Numbered from the stretch's first letter, positions 1-8,500 are shown. The stretch is 64,000 nt of DNA from Shewanella litoralis (GCF_009828585.1 NZ_WSRZ01000017.1:1-64000); one strand, 5' to 3'. Made by a program: numbers and translations. Notes: generated by a model from the letters alone, not told the origin.

Positions 1-58
1 AGACGGCTTCATCTTTAAATACCTGCGGATAACTCTTATGTGATTTTTTTAAACTCAT
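1..58 (-). CDS. IS3-type transposase OrfA, N-terminal fragment (runs off window)
   Basis: Read on the minus strand, an ATG at 58-56 is preceded by an AAGGGG ribosome site. It opens a frame reading MSLKKSHKSYPQVFKDEAV, which continues past the window edge. A short basic start followed by a 'xFKxEAV' helix is typical of the helix-turn-helix OrfA of IS3-family transposases. Only 19 residues are visible, so the family call rests on this short similarity and on the terminal-repeat-like sequence just upstream. The gene faces away from the island. Confidence 0.55.
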   Translation of the reverse strand, partial: MSLKKSHKSYPQVFKDEAV

Positions 59-104
59 ATCGACCCCTTAATTTATTGACCATACTGTCTCAAAATTAAG
101 TGTC
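1..104 (-). mobile_element. End of an insertion sequence (IS3-like), rest outside window
   Basis: The fragment holds the start of the transposase gene. Upstream of it is a sequence which, read outward, ends near GGACAC at about 99-104, resembling an IS3-family terminal inverted repeat. Immediately beyond it the replication-gene frame begins without a ribosome site. The boundary is inferred, because the other IS end and any target duplication are outside the window. Confidence 0.45.
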
Positions 105-1674
105 CGATGGAATTAGACCACTACACCCGTTAACGGATTCCGTCTTAACCAATCTACAAAACGATTGTTTAACTGATGATGAACACTCCAAGGTGATGGG
201 AATGATTAAACGTGCTTGTGATGAGTCATGGTGGAAACCAAAACTAAGACGACTTCACAATCGGCAAATCGAAACTATTTCACGTTTATTAAATCAAGTG
301 AGCAAACATCGTGGTATTTATGCCAGTAACATTACCGTTGAGAATTTTAAATCTCAGTGGAAAAGTAATCGTGAATTACTTGAAAATACATTAGCCACTA
401 ATGAGCTTGATTACAGTGTAAATCTTGCAGAGCTATCAGATCTTAATGTCTCAAACCCTAAAATTCGTAAAGCTGAGCTGATGGTGCGCATTCGTGGATT
501 TGAAGATTACGCAACAAAAATGGGTTATAAAGCGGTTTTTCTTACAATGACAACCCCATCTAAATATCATCGTTGTTTTGCTAAATCTGGTGCAGAAAAC
601 CCTAAATGGCAAGGCGCAACACCTTTGGATGGGCTAGATTATCTCAATCGAACATTCCAAAGAATTAGAGCATCACTTAATCGTGACAAAATTACTCCAT
701 TTGGCTTTCGAGTGGCAGAGCCTCACCATGACGGCACACCCCATTGGCATTTATTGTTATTTGTTGAAACTGAACAGCAACAACAATTAGTCGAAACCTT
801 TCAAGAATATTGCCTACAAGAAGATGGTGACGAACAAGGTGCAAAAGAGCGCCGTTTTAAGGTTGAATACATCGACCCAAATAAAGGTTCAGCAACAGGT
901 TACATTGCTAAATATGTTGCTAAAGGAATAGACGGCGAGGGGATTGAACACGACCTTTATGGTACTGAGTCTGTCACCGCAGCCACACGAATTCGTGTTT
1001 GGGCTTCTTGTTGGGGCATTCGTCAATTTCAGCAAATTGGTGGGGTAGGTGTTACACCTTGGCGTGAATTAAGACGGCTAAGTAAAATCACTGACGAAAG
1101 CCTAGAGTGGGTAGAACAAATTAGGCAAGCCGCAGATGACTCAGATTGGGGTCGTTACACTGAACTCATGGGGGGCGTTTTTTGTAAACGTGATGATCAG
1201 CTAATTAGACCTTTATACGAACATAAAAAACAAAAGCCTTTAAATCATACTTTTGATGACAATTGCCGCAATGCCTATGAAGACTCTAGGGATGCAGTGG
1301 CTCAACCTACTTTGAGTTCAATCGGTGTGCCAATACCAATTTCGGAAAATGCTAAGTGTCATCAGGGATTGAACACTAATGGCATTTCTGGAAATTCAGG
1401 AAAATTCCAAGATGCCAATGCGGAAATTAATGCGGGAATAGATTCTGATAGAAGCGAGGTATTACCTAAGCAATCCTGTAATTCAGTTCATGATAATGCT
1501 GAATCTAGTATCTATAAACTTAATCGATATGGTGACGAACTTATCGTGCAGTTAAAAGGCATTGTGGCTTTAGGCTTTGAGATCGTCACTAGAGTACATG
1601 AGTGGACGTTAAGCTATTCACAAGCTAATGGGAAAATTGAGCCTAATCGCTCTAACTTGGAGTTCTGTCAATAA
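100..1674 (+). pseudogene. P2 gpA-like rolling-circle replication endonuclease, 5'-truncated
   Basis: This 524-codon frame carries the marks of the phage replication gene A (P2 gpA) family of HUH endonucleases. It has an FLTMT motif I near residue 148, the metal-binding His-Trp-His at 215-217 in an 'EPHHDGTPHWHLLLF' context, and paired tyrosines Y268 and Y272 in 'GYIAKYVAK'. The family nicks a phage origin to start rolling-circle replication. P2 gpA is about 760 residues, so this copy is short. Its first possible start (GTG at 100) lies inside the presumed IS end and has no visible ribosome site, so the native N-terminus was probably removed. The catalytic part looks intact, and residual function cannot be excluded. 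Confidence 0.7.
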
Positions 1675-1793
1675 GTGTACGTAATCCGAAATTAATAGTT
1701 AAATGAGGTCGTAATAAAAATGTTCAACTAAGATAGAAAAAGGAGTATTGTTAGTGCGTTATAGAATATTCAACATATGCTTAAGGAAGAGTA

Positions 1794-2282
1794 ATGGACC
1801 CATTTTCACAATTGTTTGCAGCCTACCTGCACACGGTAAGCAATAGTATTGCTGAAGTGTATGTTGATTCAATGAACACCACGGTTACCTCGCAAAGCTT
1901 AGTATACAACGATACTAATATCAGATTTCAGCATCAGCTATGGAAGATAAAACCCAATAGCGTTTGTTCAGACCTTGAGCAACAAGCCACTCAATTCTCT
2001 AAATGCACTCAACAAGCCAAGACTATGTTCACTGAACTTTGCACTCAGCTATCCAGCATGGAAAATCTGAATCAGAGAGGGCGAAGCTTGTCTAACATGT
2101 ACTGTAATGCATCTTTGAATTACAAACCTATGGTTGCTTATATCAGTGAGCCCGAGCAGAAGACAGATCAAGAGTTAAGGCAGAAAGAGTGCAATTTGAT
2201 GATCCTTAAGGCAATGCAGGATAGTAGTGATGAAATGTTAAAACAAAAAAATACGGTTTGTGATAATTCATTGCTTCGTTAG
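1794..2282 (+). CDS. Hypothetical island protein with six cysteines
   Basis: The 162-residue frame starts at an ATG preceded by a good AAGGAAGAG ribosome site. I do not recognise a family. It has no signal peptide or membrane helix, is rich in Gln, Ser and Asn, and carries six cysteines spread from about residue 58 to 155, several in 'xC' positions on predicted helices. It lies 120 bp after the gpA-like gene and 43 bp before the SIR2 gene on the same strand, so it may be co-transcribed with the defence genes. Base composition is AT-rich like the rest of the island. Confidence 0.55.
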   Translation: MDPFSQLFAAYLHTVSNSIAEVYVDSMNTTVTSQSLVYNDTNIRFQHQLWKIKPNSVCSDLEQQATQFSKCTQQAKTMFTELCTQLSSMENLNQRGRSLSNMYCNASLNYKPMVAYISEPEQKTDQELRQKECNLMILKAMQDSSDEMLKQKNTVCDNSLLR

Positions 2283-2325
2283 AAGCCTCCGTTAATGAAA
2301 ATAATAATTTTAGATAAGGCACCAA

Positions 2326-3504
2326 ATGACAACTACAGTCCATAACCCTGATCAATATATGTATGACTTTCAGCATGTGCTAACTCATAGTAAAAAGAAA
2401 ATTGGAATACTGTTAGGTGCTGGAGCCCCTGTAAGCATTGATGTTGGTACTGACGGTAATTGGAAACCTTTAATTCCTGACATAAAAGGACTTACTAAAA
2501 TTGTTAGCGATAGTTTATCTGGTGCAGATATCACGGCTTTCAATGCTCTAGCCTCATCATTAGGTGACAATAATATTGAACTTATACTTTCACGAATTAG
2601 ATCTCTTGCCGAAGTAATTGATGAAGCGGAAATTCATGGTTTAAATTCTGCGGGTTATATATCTCTGTCTCAAAAAATTTGCCAAAAGATCAAAGAAGTG
2701 GTGAATCAATCATTACCTAAAGGAGAAAATCCATATTCTCACTTAATCTCTTGGATTAATGGAATTAATAGAGATTATGCAGTAGAGATTTTTACAACCA
2801 ATTATGATCTTCTTTTAGAAGAAGCTATGGAGAAAGCTAAAACCCCATATTTTGATGGTTTTTCAGGTGCAAAAGCAGCTTTTTTTGATCCATCAAGTAT
2901 TTCAAGTAATGACATGCCCCCGAGGTGGATACGACTATGGAAATTACATGGTTCAATCAATTGGTCTAAAAATGAAAACGGTGAAATAGTCCGTGGAGAT
3001 GGACTAGACGAAGGCAATATGGTTTATCCATCCCATATAAAATATGACCAAACTCAATCAGCTCCATTTTCATCTTTATTTGAGCGATTAAAAAGTTTTC
3101 TTCTCGAACCGGACAGCTTATTACTTACCACAGGCTTCTCCTTTGCTGATGCTCACATCACAGCTAAATTAGATGAATGCTTATCAGAAAATAAGTCCGC
3201 AGCGATATTTGCATTCCAGTTCAAAAAATTAGCTGATGAAAAAAATGCAACTACAGCAGCCCTACGTAGGCCTAACATTAGTGTTTATTGCAGTGATGGT
3301 GCCGTAATTAATGGAGTTAGTGCAAAGTGGAAAATAGGGGATGAACCAAGTAGAAATTGGGGGCGGATTAGGCAGGAATATTGGGATAATGACAAATTTA
3401 ATTTAGGTGATTTTGTTAAGTTTGCCAAATTTTTAGCCAACTCAGGCGGTGGTAAAAGTTCATCGCCGTTAACATCGCACGAAGGCGAAGGAGATGTTAA
3501 ATGA
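2326..3504 (+). CDS. SIR2-like NAD-binding protein of a SIR2-HerA defence pair
   Basis: The 392-residue protein has SIR2-fold signatures: the glycine-rich NAD loop GAGAPVS (31-37), 'TTNYD' (157-161, with N159 and D161) and the catalytic-type 'LHGS' with H208, followed by a conserved 'TTGFSFAD' segment. In characterised SIR2-HerA systems the SIR2 subunit forms a complex with the HerA ATPase and degrades NAD or nucleic acid on phage infection. That role is known for the family and inferred here. The stop overlaps the herA start (ATGA at 3501-3504), so the two are translationally coupled. An AAGG ribosome site precedes the ATG. Confidence 0.85.
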   Translation: MTTTVHNPDQYMYDFQHVLTHSKKKIGILLGAGAPVSIDVGTDGNWKPLIPDIKGLTKIVSDSLSGADITAFNALASSLGDNNIELILSRIRSLAEVIDEAEIHGLNSAGYISLSQKICQKIKEVVNQSLPKGENPYSHLISWINGINRDYAVEIFTTNYDLLLEEAMEKAKTPYFDGFSGAKAAFFDPSSISSNDMPPRWIRLWKLHGSINWSKNENGEIVRGDGLDEGNMVYPSHIKYDQTQSAPFSSLFERLKSFLLEPDSLLLTTGFSFADAHITAKLDECLSENKSAAIFAFQFKKLADEKNATTAALRRPNISVYCSDGAVINGVSAKWKIGDEPSRNWGRIRQEYWDNDKFNLGDFVKFAKFLANSGGGKSSSPLTSHEGEGDVK

Positions 3505-5306
3505 GTAAAAACCCAACACTTCTAGGAAAAATAATTTCCGTATCAGGTTCGTCTATAACTGTTGAGTTAACTTCTCAAGTTCGATCTGGCTTGTTAATTA
3601 TTGAGGGGAAAACTCATAGAGTTGGTCAAGTAGGGAGCTTTGTTCGCATTCCACAAGGTTATAACAACCTATTTGGCGTAATATCAGAGACAAATGAAAG
3701 CCCATCACCAACTGACGAACGTAAAGAGTTTGATCAGAAGAGAATCATCAAAGTTGAGCTAGTAGGTGAATCTATTGGCTATGACTTTGAAAGAGGTATA
3801 AGTCAATATCCATCAATTAATGAAGAGGTTCACCTTGTAACCGAAGATGATCTTAAAAGAATTTACGGTGAAAAAAGTAATGGCCAAGTAGTCATAGGTA
3901 AACTATCAAGCTCCGACAGCATCAATGTCAGTGTTGACTTAGATAGCTTAGTAAGCAGACATTCAGCAGTTCTTGGTTCAACAGGCTCAGGAAAGTCCAC
4001 TAGCGTATCTAGTCTTATAAGAGCAATTATTACATCCCACACCTCTGAGATCGTCATGCCTTCTGCAAGAATAGTATTATTCGACATACATGGTGAATAT
4101 GCAGCTGCGCTTGGTGATATTGCTAGTGTTTTCTCTATTACACCAGCCAAAAATGAAGATAATTTCTATATACCGTATTGGTGTGTTTCCCCATATAGCT
4201 TATGTAACTTCCTTTGCGGTCATAATGAAAGTTTAAGCAACAAATTCATTGAGTTAGTTATTGAGGAAAAGAAACAATATGCAACAAAACACCCCGAACT
4301 AGCTATTGACCCTATTAAAGTTACTTCAATGACTCCACTACCATTTCGATTAAAAAATATTTGGTATGATTTATCACATTATGACAATGTCAATTATAAC
4401 GAAAACACAAAAACCACCCCTTCATATAAAGATATTGGGGCTGCCGAAGATTTAAGAGCACCAGTATTTAACCCACCAGGAAATGCAAGTAATCCACCAT
4501 TTAAAGGTGGTAAGCAAATTTGGCAGAAACAATTAGAGCAAATGCGAGCAATCCTATTAGATAGCCAATACTCATTTTTACTAAATCCAGGTGACTGGAA
4601 TCCAGACTCAAATAATGAAATCGAAAAAGATTTACCAGAACTCATCAGCGCTTGGTTAACTAATAATAACCCAGTCACCATACTTAACCTCTCTGGCATG
4701 CCTTCTTCGCGTTTAGAATTATTACTTGGATCAGTAGTTGAAGTATTATTCGAATCAGCAATATGGGGGCGTTATCTAGATGATGGAATGAATAAAAAGC
4801 CATTATTATTAGTCATGGAAGAAGCACATCGTTATTTATCTAGTGAGAATACAGGGCTAGCCAAAAGTTTGATTCGACGAATAGCCAAAGAGGGAAGAAA
4901 GTTTGGTGTCGGCTCAATGCTTGTAAGCCAGAGACCTTCTGAAATTGATGAAACAATTTTATCTCAATGCGGGACATTATTTTCATTAAGAATAAATAAT
5001 TCAACTGATAGGGCAAGGGTCAAATCCGCTATGGCTGATGGTCTTTCTGGAATTATTGATGCCCTTCCTATATTGAGAACAGGGGAAGCTATCGTTACTG
5101 GTGAAGCGGCAAAATTACCAATGAGGTTCAAGTTCAGGATTCCACAAGAAGGTCAATTTCCCGATAGTAAAGATCCTAAAATAGCTGATAGTTGGTCGAA
5201 AGAACCCCAGCAATCAAATTTTAAAGAACTAGTAAACTGCTGGCGTTTACAAGACACAAAACCATCTTTACCAGTAAATGATAATCAACCAAAAGAAGGG
5301 AAATAG
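3501..5306 (+). CDS. HerA-type ATPase/translocase (DUF87) of the SIR2-HerA pair
   Basis: This 601-residue FtsK/HerA-superfamily motor starts with a beta-barrel-like N-terminus (about 5-130). It has Walker A GSTGSGKS (159-166, K165), 'FDIHGEY' (194-200), Walker B LLLVMEEAH (435-443, E440/E441) and a C-terminal block 'SQRPSEIDETILSQCGTLFSLRINN' that carries the sensor and arginine-finger region typical of HerA. It would form a hexamer on which the SIR2 subunits assemble. It overlaps the SIR2 gene by 4 bp and is followed after one base by the KTSC gene. The length is normal for defence HerA proteins. Confidence 0.88.
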   Translation: MSKNPTLLGKIISVSGSSITVELTSQVRSGLLIIEGKTHRVGQVGSFVRIPQGYNNLFGVISETNESPSPTDERKEFDQKRIIKVELVGESIGYDFERGISQYPSINEEVHLVTEDDLKRIYGEKSNGQVVIGKLSSSDSINVSVDLDSLVSRHSAVLGSTGSGKSTSVSSLIRAIITSHTSEIVMPSARIVLFDIHGEYAAALGDIASVFSITPAKNEDNFYIPYWCVSPYSLCNFLCGHNESLSNKFIELVIEEKKQYATKHPELAIDPIKVTSMTPLPFRLKNIWYDLSHYDNVNYNENTKTTPSYKDIGAAEDLRAPVFNPPGNASNPPFKGGKQIWQKQLEQMRAILLDSQYSFLLNPGDWNPDSNNEIEKDLPELISAWLTNNNPVTILNLSGMPSSRLELLLGSVVEVLFESAIWGRYLDDGMNKKPLLLVMEEAHRYLSSENTGLAKSLIRRIAKEGRKFGVGSMLVSQRPSEIDETILSQCGTLFSLRINNSTDRARVKSAMADGLSGIIDALPILRTGEAIVTGEAAKLPMRFKFRIPQEGQFPDSKDPKIADSWSKEPQQSNFKELVNCWRLQDTKPSLPVNDNQPKEGK

Positions 5307-5307
5307 C

Positions 5308-5514
5308 ATGGAAAGAACACCTGTAGATTCGAGTAATCTGGTTTCAGTTGGATATGATGAGGATACATCAACACTTGAAGTTGAGTTTAATAGTGGTCTT
5401 TATCAGTATTTTGACGTGCCTGTTCACGTATACGAAGAACTAATGAACTCGGACTCAAAAGGTTCATTTTTACATAGGCATGTAAAAAATACTTATAACT
5501 ACGAACAAATTTAG
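5308..5514 (+). CDS. KTSC-domain small protein coupled to herA
   Basis: The 68-residue frame begins at an ATG with an AAGGG ribosome site inside the end of herA, one base after the herA stop. A longer in-frame start at 5278 would overlap herA and is less likely. The whole protein is one KTSC domain: 'SSNLVSVGYDEDTSTLEVEF', 'YQYFDVPVHVYEELMNSDSKGSFLHRHVKNTY'. KTSC domains occur alone or at the C-terminus of some lysyl-tRNA synthetases, and their biochemical role is not established. The tight junction suggests it belongs to the SIR2-HerA operon. Confidence 0.75.
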   Translation: MERTPVDSSNLVSVGYDEDTSTLEVEFNSGLYQYFDVPVHVYEELMNSDSKGSFLHRHVKNTYNYEQI

Positions 5515-5524
5515 TTGTTCTGGA

Positions 5525-5621
5525 AGCTTTCTTTACTTGAATGGTAAAAAGTCATTTAAAAAATGCTGAAAGTTATAACAAGCAATTAGCTTCCTTAACT
5601 TGAACTGTAAAAGGGTATTTA
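5525..5621 (+). repeat. Imperfect 34-bp direct repeat upstream of the SLATT gene
   Basis: The segments 5525-5558 and 5588-5621 match at about 27 of 34 positions and start 63 bp apart, with the second ending just before the SLATT start codon. They fill the only gap between the KTSC and SLATT genes. They could be tandem operator or other regulatory sites, or a decayed duplication. Confidence 0.45.
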
Positions 5622-5628
5622 GACAATT

Positions 5629-6129
5629 ATGAAAGATAGTAATGACAATATTACTGAGTTAGCTGCTATTCCAAACAATATAAAAACTCAAACACTAATA
5701 ACAAATTGGATAAAAAGGCTTCATGATGCCCAAATAGGTCACTATACATGTTCAGAACAATTATATAATAGGGCAAATTTGACAGGTTATGCACTGATAT
5801 TATCATCTACAGTTGTGACTGCAATGCTGTTCATGGATGCTGAGGGTTATTATAAATTACTGCTGGTTTTCATGAGTATTCTTTCTGCAATACTATCTGG
5901 TGTAGTATCTTTTGCAAGATTTGCAGAGAAAGCAGAGCAACACCGCGCGGCTGCTAGCTGCTATGGTAAGTTAAGACGACAGCTAGAAAAACTTAATACA
6001 GTAGAACAAAAAGATGCCAACGAAGAGTTAAATAAACAATTAAAAATATTAAGGATAGAGTGGGAATACACGTCTAGGAATGCGCCTTTAACCCCGTTGT
6101 CCGCTATTGAAAAACTGTCTAAAAATTAA
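5629..6129 (+). CDS. SLATT-domain two-helix membrane protein (predicted effector)
   Basis: The 166-residue protein has a 'NWIKRLHDAQIGHY' N-terminal helix. Two adjacent membrane helices follow at about 48-66 and 75-95, then a basic stretch 'ARFAEKAEQHRAAASCYGKLRRQLEKL' and a helical C-terminus. This layout matches SLATT (SMODS and SLOG-associating two-transmembrane) proteins, which are predicted to be membrane-damaging effectors of defence systems. No nucleotide cyclase, SLOG or reverse-transcriptase partner is adjacent, so it is an orphan or depends on a neighbour. It sits 114 bp after the KTSC gene. Confidence 0.65.
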   Translation: MKDSNDNITELAAIPNNIKTQTLITNWIKRLHDAQIGHYTCSEQLYNRANLTGYALILSSTVVTAMLFMDAEGYYKLLLVFMSILSAILSGVVSFARFAEKAEQHRAAASCYGKLRRQLEKLNTVEQKDANEELNKQLKILRIEWEYTSRNAPLTPLSAIEKLSKN

Positions 6130-6258
6130 CATTGACAAATTGGTTTAATGTTCAGTTTAATTGTTTTTTATATATAAATCAATGGCTAAGGTTTTTGTCA
6201 GTATAAGAGAAATTATATTGTCAGTACCTTACGTAAATACCTTTAAAGGGGCGGGTAA

Positions 6259-6867
6259 ATGGAACAGCTGAATGATATTACTATTTTCATTTCCATGATT
6301 GTAACTGTTGCAGGATTAGCAAAGACCATTCATTACTTTAGAACAAGTAAATTTGCTAAAGAGGTCAAGAAATATGAAATTTTTAAAGAAGTTAAAATTC
6401 TGATTGAGGAAGATGAGGTATCAAATCTACCAATAATTTCCATGGCAATACAATGTCTTTCAAAAAGGGACATGACATTAGAGGAAATTAAGTGGTTTAT
6501 CTATACAACTAACTCTTCGAAACATTTAAGAACATATAGTGAGCAAAAGCAGTTTATTACAATCGCAACAGATAATAAATCATTTGTGTTTAAAGAAAAG
6601 TACAGCTCGTTAAAATCAAGAATTCTAGAGTTATGTAAGCTGTTGGCTTTATATTCTATCATTGCTGGTTACGGTTTCTACATAATAGCCGGTTTCAGTG
6701 CTTCAGTTGAGTTAGATATGGTTATTATTTACGGTTCTATTGCTGCAACTTGCATAATTATAGGTTTATTTTTCTTACTAAAGTTTTTCATTTTAATTGA
6801 TGCACATAAAACAATAAAACATCGTTTTTCCTCTAACTTTAAAGATGCAGTGAAAATACTTCTGTAA
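6259..6867 (+). CDS. Hypothetical membrane protein of the defence island
   Basis: The 202-residue frame has a strong purine-rich ribosome site (AAGGGGCGGG) before its ATG. I do not recognise the family. It shows a hydrophobic N-terminal segment (about 7-23), a charged cytoplasmic-type middle (30-120) and two close membrane helices (about 126-146 and 152-177), with a short basic tail. It follows the SLATT gene by 129 bp on the same strand and converges on the integrase. The position suggests a cargo gene, possibly a second membrane effector, but no function can be assigned. Confidence 0.5.
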   Translation: MEQLNDITIFISMIVTVAGLAKTIHYFRTSKFAKEVKKYEIFKEVKILIEEDEVSNLPIISMAIQCLSKRDMTLEEIKWFIYTTNSSKHLRTYSEQKQFITIATDNKSFVFKEKYSSLKSRILELCKLLALYSIIAGYGFYIIAGFSASVELDMVIIYGSIAATCIIIGLFFLLKFFILIDAHKTIKHRFSSNFKDAVKILL

Positions 6868-6887
6868 ATAATGATCAAGTTTTAAAT

Positions 6888-8192
6888 TTAACACCTCTCA
6901 AACAGCTCTCTCTTTTCTTCCTCTGAGAGCTGTTTAATTTCCCTCACCAATCGATCCACATTCGACTCATTTTGAAAAGTCCCCAGTAAATGAGCAGTAG
7001 TGATACCTAGCTCTTGCCTAACATGTTCAATATCCAAGTGAGCATAGGTACTGGCTGTGATGCTGATATCACTATGGCCTAACAGTTTACTGGTGGTTTG
7101 AATGTTACCGCCTCGCATGACGCTCCAGCTGGCAATGGTTCGCCTTAAATCGTGAATGGTAACGTTATCACCTTTTTCAGTACCGCGAAGCTCTGCACGT
7201 TCTGTAATGCGATGCCAGAAGCTGCCTTTACCTGCCTTTTCGATAATATGGCCTGATTGACTGCGCTCACTCGGGAATACAAAGCGTTCACCTTTTACTG
7301 CTTCTTGGCTGCGTCTGGTCAGAATATCCATTACTTCTTTTGTCAGTGGTACAGCATGAGGTTTTTTAATTTTCATTTTGCTGGTTGGGATGAGCCAAAT
7401 ACCACGTTGATGATCTATCTCGCGCCATTCCATACTGAACACGCAGCTTTTGCGCTGGCCTGTTAATAGCAACATCATCACCACATCGCGGTAAATAGGA
7501 AGCTCTAACTCTAAGGCTTCTAGTAGTCGCTTAACTTCATGCTCGGCTAAAATACGTTCTCGCTTTGTGCCTGCAAGTTTTTTGATATGCACAAATGGAT
7601 TGACAGGCTGATCATTGAACATCGATTTGAGCAAGGTCAGGCACTTGTTTCTAATGGCGGCGGAGTTTTTAGTGATAATCAGTTTAATGAAGTTGTCTGC
7701 ATCCGTTTTAGAAATGCTTTCAACTCTTAAATGACCAATGCGCGATTTGATATGTTTGTTCCAAATGGAATGAACATCATCCAATGATTTTTGCCGACGT
7801 TCACCAGATTTAATCTTGATGTTGAACTCAGCAACGTATGCGTCAAATAATTGTTGAACAGATAAGGATAGGGCATCTTCAAGTGCTATGGCTTCTTTGG
7901 CTTGTCGTTTAGATTCGTTGGGGTTAATACCTTGGGCAATGTCTACCGCGATTAATTTAGCCTGCTTGCGTGCCTGTTCAATGGTCAAATTGGGGAAGAG
8001 GCCAATAGTGACGGCAACGTCTTTGCTTAAGTGCTTACGTCTAAAGCGAAAATACTTTTTTCCTGATGGCATAACTTCTAAAATTAGGCCTTTAACTGAC
8101 TCTCTTTGGTCTAAATCGGCAATTCTATAGCGTTTCGAGGCACTTTTTAGCTGTTCAAAACAGCGTTTATTGAAAGTAAATTCTTTATCCAT
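6888..8192 (-). CDS. int: Tyrosine recombinase/integrase (P4-type, DUF4102 N-terminus)
   Basis: The integrase has about 434 residues. An arm-binding N-terminus of the DUF4102 type (about 5-95, 'GLILEVMPSGKKYFRFRR', 'IGLFPNLTIEQARKQA') is followed by a SAM-like core-binding domain and a catalytic domain. The active-site residues, numbered from the upstream GTG, are R249 ('TGQRKS'), H349 and R352 ('HDLRRT'), H375 ('LLGHSD') and Y385 ('TYAH'). It should insert and excise the island. I chose the ATG at 8192 with GAGG ten bases upstream; a GTG at 8198 is also possible. It converges on the defence genes and marks the right end of the element. Confidence 0.88.
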   Translation of the reverse strand: MDKEFTFNKRCFEQLKSASKRYRIADLDQRESVKGLILEVMPSGKKYFRFRRKHLSKDVAVTIGLFPNLTIEQARKQAKLIAVDIAQGINPNESKRQAKEAIALEDALSLSVQQLFDAYVAEFNIKIKSGERRQKSLDDVHSIWNKHIKSRIGHLRVESISKTDADNFIKLIITKNSAAIRNKCLTLLKSMFNDQPVNPFVHIKKLAGTKRERILAEHEVKRLLEALELELPIYRDVVMMLLLTGQRKSCVFSMEWREIDHQRGIWLIPTSKMKIKKPHAVPLTKEVMDILTRRSQEAVKGERFVFPSERSQSGHIIEKAGKGSFWHRITERAELRGTEKGDNVTIHDLRRTIASWSVMRGGNIQTTSKLLGHSDISITASTYAHLDIEHVRQELGITTAHLLGTFQNESNVDRLVREIKQLSEEEKRELFERC

Positions 8193-8500
8193 AATCACTT
8201 AGCCTCGAAAGTTGTGCCGCCTATGTGCCGCCTCTGGGAACTATTTTGACTAATTTACAGTAATTTTGGTTAATGTCAAAAACGCAGTTTTAGATTTAAG
8301 GCGTTGATAAATAACATTTAGTTAATTTTGGTTAACTTTGGTTAAAGTTAACCAAACTCTCCTGTGGGGAGACCATATTCAATCGCTTTATCTCCTCTCT
8401 AATTACAATCTTTGTGTTTATTTTCTGTTGCGCTCTATCGCAGTTCACCTTGTTTTAACGCTATAATTACGCCTCATTTTATGTTGCCAGGAGCAGTTGT
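8193..8500. other. Integrase upstream region: candidate att/arm sites
   Basis: This gap between int and the DUF2947 gene has two 10-bp direct copies of TGTGCCGCCT (8213-8222, 8224-8233), two copies of AATTTTGGTTAA (8262-8273, 8324-8335) and a 13-bp perfect inverted repeat (8327-8339 with 8344-8356, loop GGTT). Such clusters beside an integrase gene are commonly arm-type binding or control sites. The core att site itself cannot be fixed without the other end. A TATAAT at 8462-8467 may be the -10 of the downstream gene. Confidence 0.45.
8327..8356. repeat. 13-bp perfect inverted repeat near int
   Basis: The arms TTTGGTTAACTTT (8327-8339) and AAAGTTAACCAAA (8344-8356) flank a GGTT loop. The unit shares the TTGGTTAA word with copies at 8262-8273 and 8324-8335. 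It is a plausible site for the integrase, an excisionase or an int autoregulator. Confidence 0.6.

Noticed and set aside
5278-5307. Upstream start for the KTSC protein
   Set aside because: It would overlap the herA coding end and lacks a ribosome site, while ATG 5308 has AAGGG at suitable distance and starts right at the domain.
8193-8500. tRNA or tmRNA attachment site for the integrase
   Set aside because: No cloverleaf, CCA end or tmRNA-like sequence could be found beside int; the core site remains unknown.
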